A stretch of 64,000 bases of DNA, taken from Flavobacterium seoulense. GTDB taxonomy: Bacteria > Bacteroidota > Bacteroidia > Flavobacteriales > Flavobacteriaceae. The stretch spans positions 21,373 to 85,372 of the forward strand of contig NZ_JNCA01000026.1 of NCBI RefSeq assembly GCF_000695795.1. Direction: 5' to 3'. Both the position numbers and the translations under genes were made by a program. This document shows positions 51,119 to 60,932 of the stretch, piece by piece; the stretch's first letter is position 1, and every line of letters starts with the position of its first letter. The notes under the pieces were generated by a model that was not told where the DNA came from, ran no database searches, and saw only the letters and a program-made list of their open reading frames with translations.

Positions 51119-53989
51119 ATGTTTTTTAAAAAATCATTACAAGCTGTTGCTACCTTATTTCTTTCGTTTTTATGCGGATTGAATGCGAATGCACAGCAAA
51201 CTAAAAAAGTGTTCCTTTCGGGAACAGATTTTGAACATCCCGTAAAATGGGATTTTATGGTTACTGGAGGAAACAACAGTAAACAATGGTCTAAAATAAA
51301 TGTGCCGTCAAACTGGGAATTAGAAGGTTTTGGAGAATATACTTATGGTCGTTGGTACAAAGAATTGAACCAAAAAGAGCCAAGTAAAGAAGAAGGTTTC
51401 TACAAACACGAATTTCAAATTTCAGCTTCAGATAAAGGAAAAACTATTTACATCGTCTTTGGTGCAGCCATGACTGATACCGAAGTGAAAATCAACGGAA
51501 AATCAGCGGGACCAATTCATCAGGGTGGTTTTTACGAATTTAAATATGATATTTCTTCTTTGTTGAATTATGGAGGGACGAATGTTTTAGAAGCACATGT
51601 TTCGAAACATTCGGCTAATAACTCCGTAAATGCTGCCGAAAGAAAAGCTGACTGGTGGCTTTTTGGCGGAATTTATCGTCCGGTTTGGTTAGAAATTAAA
51701 GCAGCCGAAAATATCGCTCATGTTGCTGTTGATGCTAAGATGGACGGAACTTTAAATGCACATTTAGAATTGCAGAATGTTTCGCAAAAAAGTACGGTTG
51801 TTGCCTCGATTACAGCCGATGGAGATAATAAAGTTATTGGAACGCATTCATTCGATATTAATGCAAAAGAAGCTAAAAAAGCTATTAGTATGCAGTTTCC
51901 AAATATAAAGCCTTGGAGTCCGGAAACGCCTAATTTGTACAATCTAAAATTAGAATTGAAACAAAACGGAAAAACGATTCACGAAATTACAGAACGCATA
52001 GGTTTTAGAACTTTAGAATTCATCAAAAAAGACGGAATCTATGTAAATGGTAAAAAGATTATCATGAAAGGAGTAAACCGTCATGAAATTTGGCCGGAAT
52101 CAGGTAGAAGTACCAGCAAACGTTTAAGCATCATGGATGTGAATTTGCTAAAAGATATGAATATGAATGCTGTGCGTGGTCATTATCCAGCCGATAGTCA
52201 TTTTTTACAGGTTTGCGATTCATTAGGAATTTTTGTTTTAGACGAATTAGCGGGTTGGCAAAATTCCTATGATACTGCGACAGGAACCAAATTAGTTACA
52301 GAAATGGTAACGCGAGATGTGAATCATGCATCAGTTATTATTTGGGATAATGGAAACGAAGGCGGATGGAATTATAATGTAGATAAAATTTTCAACGATT
52401 TAGATCCGCAAAAACGTATTGTAATTCATCCTTGGTCTGACTTTGATGGTTGGGATGCGCATCATTATCCCGCCTATCAAACAGGAATTCACCGATTTGT
52501 AAAGGGAGAAAATGTTTTCTTTCCAACAGAGTTTATGCACGCTACTTATGACAATGGAGGAGGGGCAGGACTGGAAGATTTTTGGAATCACTTTAAAGAA
52601 AGTCCGTTGTTTGCAGGTGGATTTATCTGGGTTTTTTGTGACGAAGCAGTGAAGAGATCTGATTGGACAGGAAAAGAACAATTTGATTCGAAAGGTTCTT
52701 TGGCTGCCGATGGAATTTTGGGACCTCACCGTGAAAAAGAAGGCAGTTTTTATGCTATTAAGGAAATTTGGGCGCCAATTCAATTTTCTCCGGTAAGTAT
52801 TACATCAAAATTTGATGGCACATTTTTTATAAGTAACGATTATATTTTTAGTAATCTAAATACTTGTACAATGGAATACCGAGTAGTTAAGGCTAATAAA
52901 GACGCGCTGTATTCTAAAAATGAGAATTCGGTTTTAGATAAAGGAAAAATTGAAATTCCAAGTATCGAACCAGGTGAAAAGACGAAAATAAAAATTCCGG
53001 TTTCGGCTAATTTTTTCGAAGGAGATTTAGTCGAAATCACAGCACATGATCAACACGGAAGAGAAATTTACACCTGGACCTGGACAATTCACAAAGCAGA
53101 TTATTTTGCAGAGAAGTTTTTGCAAAAAAATGAAACAAAAGCTAAAGTGAGTATTAAAGATGAAGGGGCTTCAGTTGCATTAATTAGTAAAGATGTTCAG
53201 GTTGCATTTGACAAGAAAACAGGAAAAATTCTTTCGGTTAAAAACAAAAACGGAATTGTTCCTTTAACTAATGGACCTACTCCAATTGGGATGATTGCCG
53301 AAGTGAAAAATGTAGAATCGGCTGTAGAAAATAATGCGGCTGTGCTTACAGTAAATTATAAAGGCGGAATCAAAAAAATAAAATGGACCATGACTGCCGA
53401 TAGCCGATTGAAAATGGAAATGTTAGCATTAAAAGATGCTGGTGCTAACAACGGTTTTGATGGTGCTTTTTTCCAGGATAAAGTAGATGCTTTTGGTATC
53501 ACTTTTGATTTTCCTGAGGAAGGAGTCGAGAGCATGAAATGGTTTGGAAAAGGGCCTTATCATGTTTGGAAAAACAGAATTCAAGGAACTACTCATGGCG
53601 TTTGGGAAAAAGAATACAATCAAACGATTCCCGGAGAAAGTTTTGAAAATATGATTTTGCCGGAATTTAAAGGCTATCATGCTGATTTTTACGCAGGAGC
53701 TTTGAAAGCAAAAGGGAATAATAGTTTCAAAATGTTTGCTGCTTCCGAGAAAGTGTTCTTAAGATTATTTACACCGGATTTACCTAAAAATGCTTTTGAA
53801 GGTGCTTATCCGCAACCGGCTTTCCCTGAAGGAAATATTTCGTTTATGTATGAGATTCCGGCAATGCGTGATTTTAAACCTATTGAACACCATGGACCTC
53901 ACAGTCAGCCTGCGAGTATTCGAATAAAAAGTGGCGACGAAGGAATTCAGATGAATTTATGGTTTGATTTTAGATCAGATAAGAAGTAA
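51119..53989 (+). CDS. GH2 beta-galactosidase-type glycoside hydrolase
   Basis: A 956-residue secreted GH2 enzyme with signal peptide ending LNANAQ. An N-terminal jelly-roll (NVPSNWELEGFGEYTYGRWY) and Ig-like domain precede the (beta/alpha)8 domain, which has GFRTLEFIKKDGIYVNGKKI and KGVNRHEIWPESGR near 315. The acid/base Glu is in WDNGNEGGWN near 412 and the nucleophile Glu in PTEFMHATYD near 470. A C-terminal galactose-mutarotase-like domain (about 680-950, with MKWFGKGPYHVWKNRIQGT) gives the long beta-galactosidase layout. It probably trims galactose from rhamnogalacturonan side chains; beta-glucuronidase or other activity is not excluded. Confidence 0.9.
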   Translation: MFFKKSLQAVATLFLSFLCGLNANAQQTKKVFLSGTDFEHPVKWDFMVTGGNNSKQWSKINVPSNWELEGFGEYTYGRWYKELNQKEPSKEEGFYKHEFQISASDKGKTIYIVFGAAMTDTEVKINGKSAGPIHQGGFYEFKYDISSLLNYGGTNVLEAHVSKHSANNSVNAAERKADWWLFGGIYRPVWLEIKAAENIAHVAVDAKMDGTLNAHLELQNVSQKSTVVASITADGDNKVIGTHSFDINAKEAKKAISMQFPNIKPWSPETPNLYNLKLELKQNGKTIHEITERIGFRTLEFIKKDGIYVNGKKIIMKGVNRHEIWPESGRSTSKRLSIMDVNLLKDMNMNAVRGHYPADSHFLQVCDSLGIFVLDELAGWQNSYDTATGTKLVTEMVTRDVNHASVIIWDNGNEGGWNYNVDKIFNDLDPQKRIVIHPWSDFDGWDAHHYPAYQTGIHRFVKGENVFFPTEFMHATYDNGGGAGLEDFWNHFKESPLFAGGFIWVFCDEAVKRSDWTGKEQFDSKGSLAADGILGPHREKEGSFYAIKEIWAPIQFSPVSITSKFDGTFFISNDYIFSNLNTCTMEYRVVKANKDALYSKNENSVLDKGKIEIPSIEPGEKTKIKIPVSANFFEGDLVEITAHDQHGREIYTWTWTIHKADYFAEKFLQKNETKAKVSIKDEGASVALISKDVQVAFDKKTGKILSVKNKNGIVPLTNGPTPIGMIAEVKNVESAVENNAAVLTVNYKGGIKKIKWTMTADSRLKMEMLALKDAGANNGFDGAFFQDKVDAFGITFDFPEEGVESMKWFGKGPYHVWKNRIQGTTHGVWEKEYNQTIPGESFENMILPEFKGYHADFYAGALKAKGNNSFKMFAASEKVFLRLFTPDLPKNAFEGAYPQPAFPEGNISFMYEIPAMRDFKPIEHHGPHSQPASIRIKSGDEGIQMNLWFDFRSDKK

Positions 53990-54175
53990 TAGTAATTTAT
54001 TTTGCCACGAATGCACGAATGAATTTTTAAAGTATTCATTTTAGATTACACGGATTGATTTAGACGTTGTCGAAATGTGTTAGTGAAAATTGAACACACA
54101 GCGATTGATAAGGAATAATTAGTGTATTAGTAGCTAAAGAAAATAGAGAAAAAATATAATAACAAATATCAAAAA

Positions 54176-55711
54176 ATGAAAATTACCAAATTAATGCTGT
54201 TTGCCTTTTTAGCACTTTTTTTAGTGCAATTTGAGGCAGAGGCGCAACAAAAAATAACAGTATATACAGTAGGAGATTCTACTGTTAAAAATGGTCGCGG
54301 CGATGGATCCGGAGGTCTTTGGGGCTGGGGCGATTACATTGGGCAGTTTTTAGATTCTACAAAAGTTAGAATTGAAAATCATGCCCTGGGAGGAACAAGT
54401 TCAAGATCGTACCAAAATTTAGGATTGTGGGATGCCGTTTACAAAAAGTTGAAAAAAGGAGATTATGTTTTAATCCAATGGGGACATAATGATGACGGAC
54501 CTATAAACGATACCGTTAGAGCCAGAGGAACGATAAAAGGAATTTCTGAAAAGACCGAAGAAATCGATAATCTTATTACTAAAAAGCATGAAATTGTACA
54601 TACTTACGGTTGGTACATTCGAAAAGTAGTGAAAGAAGCTAAAGCAAAAGGAGCAATTCCGATTGTGATGTCACCAATTCCAAGAAATACATGGAAGGAT
54701 GGAAAATTGCCAAGAAATAATACTTCTTATGGTTTATGGGCAAAACAAATTGCCGATCAGGAAAAAGTGGTTTTCATTGATTTGAATGATCGAATGGCTA
54801 AAAAGTTAGAGCAATTTGGCGAAGCAAAAGTAACGGGAACCTATTTTTATAAAAAAGATCACACGCACCCATCGGCTAAAGGAGCTGTAGTTGCTGCAAC
54901 TTCGATAATTGAAGGATTAAAGGTTTCTAAAAGTCCGTTAAAGAATTACATTCTAGAAAATCCGGTAATTAAATTACCTCGAAAAATCAATGTTTTTTTA
55001 GTAGGCGATTCGACTATGGCCGATAATACAAATGAAAATGCAATTGGTTGGGGAATGATGGTACCACGTTATTTTGATACTACCAGAGTAAATATTGTGA
55101 ACAAAGCAAGAGGCGGAAGAAGTACCCGTACTTTTGAGTTCGAAGGACTTTGGGATAAAGTGAAAAAAGAAATTCAGCCTGATGATTTTGTTATTCTTCA
55201 ATTTGGTCATAATGATGCAGGGAAAATTGATAGCGAAAAATTCAGAGGTTCTATCAATGGAATTGGCGAAGAAACACAACAGGTAAATCGTGCTGATAGT
55301 TTGATGGAAACAGTACATACTTATGGCTGGTATTTAAAGAAATTCATTCGTGAAACCAAAGAAAAAGGAGGAACTCCAATTGTGATGAGCTTAACGCCAA
55401 GAAACGAATGGCCAAATGGAAAAGTGGAGCAAAGAGATAATACTTATATCAAATGGGCTCAGGAAGCTGCCGCTGCCGAAAAAACAGATTATATCAATTT
55501 AAGTAGAAAAGTAGCCGATCAATATGAAGTTATAGGACAGGAAAAAGTAAAAGCATTTTTTCCTAAAGATCATACTCATACCGGCAGAGCAGGAGCCGAT
55601 TTTACAGCTAAAATTGCTGCCGAAGAGTTAAGAAACTTAAAAGGAAGCAAAATTAGAGATTTGGTTTTAACTAAAAAAGAGGTAGATGATCTACCTCCTT
55701 TGTCAAAATAA
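54176..55711 (+). CDS. Tandem two-domain CE12-like rhamnogalacturonan acetylesterase
   Basis: A 511-residue exported protein made of two complete SGNH/CE12 domains in tandem. Domain 1 (about residues 25-255) has GDSTVKNGRG near 33, IQWGHNDDG near 100 and DHTHPSAKG near 228. Domain 2 (about 270-500) has GDSTMADNT near 277, LQFGHNDAG near 342 and DHTHTGRAG near 465. Both also share EIVHTYGWYIRK / ETVHTYGWYLKK, which marks an internal duplication. Each domain keeps the Ser, Gly, Asn and His/Asp blocks, so both should be active. It probably deacetylates galacturonate residues ahead of the lyase and GH28. Confidence 0.9.
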   Translation: MKITKLMLFAFLALFLVQFEAEAQQKITVYTVGDSTVKNGRGDGSGGLWGWGDYIGQFLDSTKVRIENHALGGTSSRSYQNLGLWDAVYKKLKKGDYVLIQWGHNDDGPINDTVRARGTIKGISEKTEEIDNLITKKHEIVHTYGWYIRKVVKEAKAKGAIPIVMSPIPRNTWKDGKLPRNNTSYGLWAKQIADQEKVVFIDLNDRMAKKLEQFGEAKVTGTYFYKKDHTHPSAKGAVVAATSIIEGLKVSKSPLKNYILENPVIKLPRKINVFLVGDSTMADNTNENAIGWGMMVPRYFDTTRVNIVNKARGGRSTRTFEFEGLWDKVKKEIQPDDFVILQFGHNDAGKIDSEKFRGSINGIGEETQQVNRADSLMETVHTYGWYLKKFIRETKEKGGTPIVMSLTPRNEWPNGKVEQRDNTYIKWAQEAAAAEKTDYINLSRKVADQYEVIGQEKVKAFFPKDHTHTGRAGADFTAKIAAEELRNLKGSKIRDLVLTKKEVDDLPPLSK

Positions 55712-55730
55712 AATAATTTTAAATTTTATA

Positions 55731-55772
55731 AAAAATGAGATACCGTTATTTAAATGCTATCTCATTTTTTTT
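55731..55772 (+). terminator. Terminator after the tandem CE12 gene
   Basis: Perfect 12-bp arms AAAAATGAGATA (55731-55742) and TATCTCATTTTT (55758-55769), followed by more Ts. Confidence 0.85.
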
Positions 55773-55844
55773 GTTTTTAGAACGAGACTAAGGATTCTTT
55801 TTCTTTATTTTGAATTCTAATACATTTTAAAATTTAGTTTATCA

Positions 55845-56822
55845 ATGAGAAATATTCTTTTGTTTTTGTTTTTCGCATTCTCGAATTGTATTGAAGCGCA
55901 ATCCAAAATAGATTCCAATAAAAAAATTACTGTTGCACAAGATGGAAGTGGCGATTATAAAACAATAGGAGATGCAATTGAAGCTGCAAATACTGATAAT
56001 GGTGTTGTTGTAATTTATATTAAAAACGGGATTTATAAGGAAAAATTAGTGATTCTTTCGTCGAAAAAAGGCTTGGAATTACAGGGTGAAAACAAGGACA
56101 AAACAATAATAACTAATGATGATTATTCAGGTAAACTCAATCCAAATTCTAAAAGAAACTTTGGAACATCCGATTCGTACACGCTTTTAGTTCGTGCTGA
56201 TGATGTTAAGATTAGTAATTTAACCATTGAAAATTCCTGGTGTGATAAAGGTCAGGCAGTTTCTTTGCACGTTAAAGGAACTCGTTTTGCAATTAAAAAT
56301 TCCAGAATTTTAGGATGTCAGGATACCTTATTGACAGATGGTGATGGTACGTATCAATATTATGAAAATTGTTATATTGATGGAACGACGGATTTTATTT
56401 TTGGACCAGCAACGGCAGTTTTTGAAAATTGTATTATTAATAGTAAAAAGGATTCGTATATAACAGCGGCTTCCACACCAGAGAATCTGGAATTCGGTTA
56501 TGTTTTCCTGAATTGTAAATTGATTGCCGATGCCAATGTAACAAAGGTTTTTTTAGGACGTCCCTGGCGACCTTTTGCAAAAACGGTTTTTTTAGGTTGT
56601 AATCTAGGAAGTCATATTTTGCTGGAAGGCTGGAATCCATGGGTAGATGAACGTTTTCCTGATAAAACCAAAACTACTTATTATGCAGAATACAAAAACA
56701 AAGGAAAAGGATCAAAAACAAATAAAAGAGTAGCCTGGTCACATCAATTATCGAAAGAAGAAGCCAAAAAATATATTTTGAAAAATATTTTTCCTAAAGA
56801 TGATTTTTGGAAAAAGATTTGA
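55845..56822 (+). CDS. CE8 pectin methylesterase
   Basis: A 325-residue exported beta-helix enzyme with a signal peptide ending NCIEAQ. The CE8 motifs are in order: TVAQDGSGDYKTIGDAIEA near 29, GQAVSLHVKGTRFAIKNSRI near 137, the catalytic Asp in GCQDTLLTDGDGTYQYYENC near 157 and in GTTDFIFGPATAVFEN near 180, and the LGRPWRPFAKTVFL substrate motif near 235. It removes methyl esters from homogalacturonan, exposing it to GH28 and PL9. It is the last gene of the pectin locus and ends before a palindromic repeat cluster. Confidence 0.95.
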   Translation: MRNILLFLFFAFSNCIEAQSKIDSNKKITVAQDGSGDYKTIGDAIEAANTDNGVVVIYIKNGIYKEKLVILSSKKGLELQGENKDKTIITNDDYSGKLNPNSKRNFGTSDSYTLLVRADDVKISNLTIENSWCDKGQAVSLHVKGTRFAIKNSRILGCQDTLLTDGDGTYQYYENCYIDGTTDFIFGPATAVFENCIINSKKDSYITAASTPENLEFGYVFLNCKLIADANVTKVFLGRPWRPFAKTVFLGCNLGSHILLEGWNPWVDERFPDKTKTTYYAEYKNKGKGSKTNKRVAWSHQLSKEEAKKYILKNIFPKDDFWKKI

Positions 56823-56836
56823 TGGATTTTTCGTTT

Positions 56837-57098
56837 CGCAAAGTCTTAATTTTTGTGGATGCGTTAATTTGTCTATGACAGAGATAAAAATAGACACACA
56901 GATTTTGCAGATTTGGGCAGAAAAAATATTAAAGAATCTGCGGAAATCTGTAAAATTTGCGTGAAAATACAATGTTTCGAATTAGCTCCGCAAAGTCTCT
57001 GAATTTGAGGATGCGTTATACTGTCTGAGACAGACATTAAAAGTGTCGGTTAAAAACCGATAATCACTGCCTCAAAGTCGGAGACTTTACGGAGCTAA
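56837..57098. repeat. Cluster of palindromic intergenic repeats (two related units around a third hairpin)
   Basis: Unit A (56837 to about 56893) and unit B (56990 to about 57046) share CGCAAAGTCT, GGATGCGTTA, TGTCT, GACAGA and ATAAAA/ATTAAAA in the same order. Between them lies an imperfect hairpin (CAGATTTTGCAGATT against AATCTGCGGAAATCTG, about 56898-56957). Unit B is closed by 18-bp terminal arms TTAGCTCCGCAAAGTCTC (56982-56999) and GAGACTTTACGGAGCTAA (57081-57098) with one mismatch, and contains smaller hairpins CTGTCTGAGACAG (57021-57033) and TCGGTT/AACCGA (57046-57060). It fills the 302-bp gap between convergent genes. Confidence 0.65.
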
Positions 57099-57124
57099 TG
57101 TGTTTATTAGTTTTATTTTATGAA

Positions 57125-59764
57125 CTAAAATTTATAAGTAACATTGATCATGAAATTTGCTGGTTTTTGCGGACGAGCATAATATCCATCACTTACCCAA
57201 TATTGTTGATCCAGAATGTTATTGGCTTTAAGACTAATTTTATACTTTGGACGATTGTAAAAAAGAGTCGCATCAAGAAGATTATAAGAGGCAAGTGTAA
57301 AGGTATTGGCACTGTCCAGAAAAGTTTCTGAAACATAAGAATTTCCTATACCTAGCCCAAGTCCTTGAGCTTTACCATCAATAATGGCATAACTCGCCCA
57401 AAGATTAACCACATGTTCAGGAGTGCCTTGGGCTCTTTTACCCATTACATTTGCATTAGCTTTGGTAAATTCATTATCGTTATAGCCATAGCTTGCTACA
57501 TAATTGAAACCTGAAAAAGGTCTTCCAATAATTTCGACTTCAAGTCCTTTGCTTTTTTGTGTTCCGTCCTGTACAAAGAAATTGATTCCATCTCGGAGTT
57601 CATTTCGTGTACTATTTGTTACATCAATTTGATAGTAACTGATGGTAGCATTCAGTTTATTTGCTAAATCAACTTTTACTCCTCCTTCCCATTGAGCAGC
57701 TTGTTGAGGTTTGAAAATGGAAACTTCTCCATTTGGCTGAATTCTGTTTCCTACGTTTTTAAATCCATTTAGGTAATTTCCAAATAGTGAGACTTTTTCT
57801 TTCACAATTTGATATACTAGACCAAATTTTGGTGAAAGTGCTGTTTGATTGTAGTTGCCTGTAGTAGCACGAGTGAGGGTGTTTGTAGTTCCATCGCTAA
57901 TAAAACGATCTACCCTTAAACTTCCCATTAATAAAAGATTGTCGGTTAGGTTTAAAACATCCGATGCATAAATACTATAGGTTGATTCTTTTGTATGATT
58001 CTGTCCAGTATTTCTTCCTGCTAGCGCAGCTAACACATTCTCTATTCGAATAACAGGGGTTGCATTAAGATTATCCAGATTTGCGGGTTCAAATACTTTT
58101 GCACCATAACCAAGTCCATCATATCTGGTTAGTCTAGAACTAGATAAATAGTCAAAACCTACTACTAATCGGTTTCTTAATTGACCTAACTTAAAATCTC
58201 CGGTGAAATTCTGTTGGAAGTTTTTTCTTGTTGTTTTCTCATCAGTAAATGCTCTTAATACTCGATCAACAGATGATTGAGTTTGCCAGATATAATCAAA
58301 AATATAAAGATCGTCGTATGCGCCCCCACCATAAGCATATCTGGATTGTGAAACCCATTCATCAGAAATTTTGTATTCAGCTTCAAGGAATACGTTATTA
58401 GAACTTTGTTTACTTACTAATGAATTGTCATTAAGTGATTGGCGATAATCGAGTTTTAAATCCTTAAAACTAGTAATTCCTAACGATGGTCCCGTAATCC
58501 AACCTCCAGCAACAATTCCATTTGCACTTAGAAAATCGATATCTAAGCTCAGTTTTAAGCGGTCATTTACCTGATACGAAATACTTGGAGCAATAAGAGT
58601 TGTTGCTTTATTGCCCTGATCTTGAAAGCTGTTTTCTGTTTGGCGGGATACATTAAGTCTCACTAATAAACCTTCAGCATTTTTTATTGGAGTATTTAAA
58701 TCAAGTGTCATTCGATTCAAGTCCCAACTTCCCATGGAATAAGCTATTTCTCCTCCAAAATGTTCATATGGTCTTTTAGTAACATAGTTGATAATTCCTC
58801 CAAAAGAAGTCATTTGGGAACCAAAAAGCGTAGAACTTGGTCCTTTAATTGTCTCAACACGTTCTACGTTAGCAAGGTCAATACCAGTTCGTAAATAAGT
58901 AGCCATTCCGTTACGGAAATTTTCACTGGTTTGAAAACCTCTTGAGAAAAAAGAAGGCATTCCTGATCCCGTTTTTGCGGGTGCAGCTCCAGGAACATTT
59001 CTAAAAGATTCTTCTAATGTTAAAGCCATTTGCTCTTTGATAAGTTCTTTGTCTATTACGCTATAAACTTGCGAATTTTCAAGGTTTTTGATAGGAAGCC
59101 GAGATACATATTCGCTTTCCTTTCTTGAAGTAATTGAATATTTATTGCCTACTACGACCACTTCTTTTAAAGCTTGACTAGTTTCGATTAATTTAAAATT
59201 AACCTTAGTATTTGTATTGGCTTCTATACTTACGGGTTGTTTCTGTTCTTTTAAATCAAGAGAACGAACTAAAATAGTATATTCACCTTCGGGTGCAGAA
59301 AATTTAAAATATCCATTTTCATCAGAAGTGGCGCCTAAGTTAGTTCCTTGTAATGCAACGGAAACAAATGGAGCAGGATTGCCGTCAACGGTAGTTAATT
59401 TTCCCGAAACCTGTCCTTTTTCGGTATTGTTTTGTAAATGTATCGTATTGTTTCGTACGCGATAATATACCTGGTGTTTTACAAATAGTTCATTAAGTAC
59501 TTCTCTCAAAGGTTCATTAACGTAGTTTTTACTAACAATTCTATTTGTTTTAAAAATATTTAGAGTATAAGAGAAAGAGCAAGATACTTGTTCTTCTATT
59601 TTTGAGATAACATTAGGTAGATTTTCATTTTTAAAACTTAAAGTAACTCTCTTGTCTAAAAGTGAATTTTGTGCCAGAATATGCTGTGCATTGAAGCATA
59701 AAATAAGGAAAAAGGCGATTTTTAATACATGTGTAGAACATGTATTTATTGTTTTAGATTTCAT
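57125..59764 (-). CDS. Siderophore-type TonB-dependent receptor with STN signalling domain
   Basis: An 879-residue receptor. After the signal peptide (ending QHILAQ) comes an STN domain at about 36-112 (RVTLSFKNENLPNVISKIEE). A carboxypeptidase-like domain follows (KGQVSGKLTTVDGNPAPFVS, about 116-205), then the plug with LEESFRNVPGAAPAKTGSGM and VERVETIKGPSSTLFGSQ, in the style of ferric-siderophore receptors, and a barrel ending FMINVTYKF. It lies downstream of a FecR and an ECF sigma gene on the same strand, so it should both import its ligand and signal its presence. Strong sequence blocks are shared with the receptor at 61628-63958. Confidence 0.92.
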   Translation of the reverse strand: MKSKTINTCSTHVLKIAFFLILCFNAQHILAQNSLLDKRVTLSFKNENLPNVISKIEEQVSCSFSYTLNIFKTNRIVSKNYVNEPLREVLNELFVKHQVYYRVRNNTIHLQNNTEKGQVSGKLTTVDGNPAPFVSVALQGTNLGATSDENGYFKFSAPEGEYTILVRSLDLKEQKQPVSIEANTNTKVNFKLIETSQALKEVVVVGNKYSITSRKESEYVSRLPIKNLENSQVYSVIDKELIKEQMALTLEESFRNVPGAAPAKTGSGMPSFFSRGFQTSENFRNGMATYLRTGIDLANVERVETIKGPSSTLFGSQMTSFGGIINYVTKRPYEHFGGEIAYSMGSWDLNRMTLDLNTPIKNAEGLLVRLNVSRQTENSFQDQGNKATTLIAPSISYQVNDRLKLSLDIDFLSANGIVAGGWITGPSLGITSFKDLKLDYRQSLNDNSLVSKQSSNNVFLEAEYKISDEWVSQSRYAYGGGAYDDLYIFDYIWQTQSSVDRVLRAFTDEKTTRKNFQQNFTGDFKLGQLRNRLVVGFDYLSSSRLTRYDGLGYGAKVFEPANLDNLNATPVIRIENVLAALAGRNTGQNHTKESTYSIYASDVLNLTDNLLLMGSLRVDRFISDGTTNTLTRATTGNYNQTALSPKFGLVYQIVKEKVSLFGNYLNGFKNVGNRIQPNGEVSIFKPQQAAQWEGGVKVDLANKLNATISYYQIDVTNSTRNELRDGINFFVQDGTQKSKGLEVEIIGRPFSGFNYVASYGYNDNEFTKANANVMGKRAQGTPEHVVNLWASYAIIDGKAQGLGLGIGNSYVSETFLDSANTFTLASYNLLDATLFYNRPKYKISLKANNILDQQYWVSDGYYARPQKPANFMINVTYKF

Positions 59765-59891
59765 ATTTTTGTAAAAAATGTTTATTTAATTGCTATTGAA
59801 TGACATTCGCCAGTATGTAGTTTGGAGACGGCATACTGGTTTTTTTTATTGTTTTTAGGGTTAGGTTTGTTTCATTTCTATTTTTTAAGGA

Positions 59892-60848
59892 TTAATAAAT
59901 TATAATATCATTTCCTTTTATCTCATATCTAAACTTTAGTACAAAGCTTAAATCGTCTAAAAGAGTTCCTATTTCAGGATTTTCAAATTCTCCTTTATAG
60001 AATTGATTTTTTAATTGATGTTTTTTAATGTAAATGGTTACGTCGTAAATACGTTCTATTTTATTTGCAATTTCTAAAAACGATTCGTTATTAAAATACA
60101 AGGTGTTATTCATCCATCCTTTGTAATACTTAGTGTTTACAGTAGTTTTTACAAGACTTTTATCATCTAATATAACTTGTTCGTTAGGTAATACAATAAG
60201 GGGTTTTGTTTTGTTTTTCTTGTCTTTAAAAGAAACTTTACCTTCGTCTAATGTTAATGTAGTAGGTTCTTTAGTATAAGCCGATAAATTAAATTTTGTT
60301 CCTAAAACCGTGGTTTCTGATTTTTTGGTTTGTATTGTAAAAGGACGAAGGCTGTCTTTTGCTACTTCAAAATAAGCTTCTCCTTCTAAAGAAACCTTAC
60401 GATTATTGGTAGCAAATTTTTCAGGAATTTTTAAAGTAGAATTAGCATTTAAATGAACCACTGTACCATCACTAAGAGTGATGTTTTTCATTTCTCTTAC
60501 CAATGTTTGACAAACAAGGATTTTTTCTGGATTATTAGCACTAGAAAAAGATTTCTTGAATATTCCTAAACCAATTAATAGAGCAATACTGGCAGCAATT
60601 GCCCAAGGTGTTGTTTTCTGAAATATGTTTGGATTTCTTTCAGGTTCATCAACTATTGTTTCTTTAATAGTACCCCACATTTTTTCTTCCAAAAAATCAG
60701 AAGCAGGGATTTCCTCCTCATCTTCTGTTTGGTTTGTTACATTTAGCCATTGATCAACAATTTCTTTTTCCTGCTCGGAGCATTGATGGCTGGCGTATTT
60801 TTTTAATAATTCAGGGGTAACTTTCATTTCACTATATACCTTGTTCAA
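59892..60848 (-). CDS. FecR-family anti-sigma factor
   Basis: A 318-residue inner-membrane anti-sigma factor. The N-terminal cytoplasmic part begins KVTPELLKKYASHQCSEQEK. A membrane segment is at about 79-97 (TPWAIAASIALLIGLGIF). The periplasmic FecR domain has MKNITLSDGTVVHLNANSTL, GEAYFEVAKDSLRPF and LGTKFNLSAYTKEPT, and a DUF4974-like end follows (YFNNESFLEIANKIERIYDV). It sits between the sigma gene (84 bp upstream) and the STN receptor (127 bp downstream), completing a cell-surface signalling unit. Confidence 0.95.
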   Translation of the reverse strand: MNKVYSEMKVTPELLKKYASHQCSEQEKEIVDQWLNVTNQTEDEEEIPASDFLEEKMWGTIKETIVDEPERNPNIFQKTTPWAIAASIALLIGLGIFKKSFSSANNPEKILVCQTLVREMKNITLSDGTVVHLNANSTLKIPEKFATNNRKVSLEGEAYFEVAKDSLRPFTIQTKKSETTVLGTKFNLSAYTKEPTTLTLDEGKVSFKDKKNKTKPLIVLPNEQVILDDKSLVKTTVNTKYYKGWMNNTLYFNNESFLEIANKIERIYDVTIYIKKHQLKNQFYKGEFENPEIGTLLDDLSFVLKFRYEIKGNDIIIY

Positions 60849-60932
60849 TAGTATAGTCGAAAAAAAAGCAAGGGAGTCCTAGCGGAGAAATAAAATTGGT
60901 GAATATTTTTTATAAAAGGTGATGCAACAAAG

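Noticed and set aside
52400..52783. 127-codon minus-strand ORF inside the GH2 gene
   Set aside because: Overlaps the catalytic core of an intact enzyme; composition is that of a reverse-frame shadow.
55679..55697. Palindrome GAGGTAGATGATCTACCTC near the end of the tandem CE12 gene as an operator
   Set aside because: It lies inside the coding sequence and is followed by a clear terminator; no regulatory context.
57098..57331. Short plus-strand ORF at the repeat cluster
   Set aside because: Mostly antisense to the receptor C-terminus and begins in the palindromic repeat.
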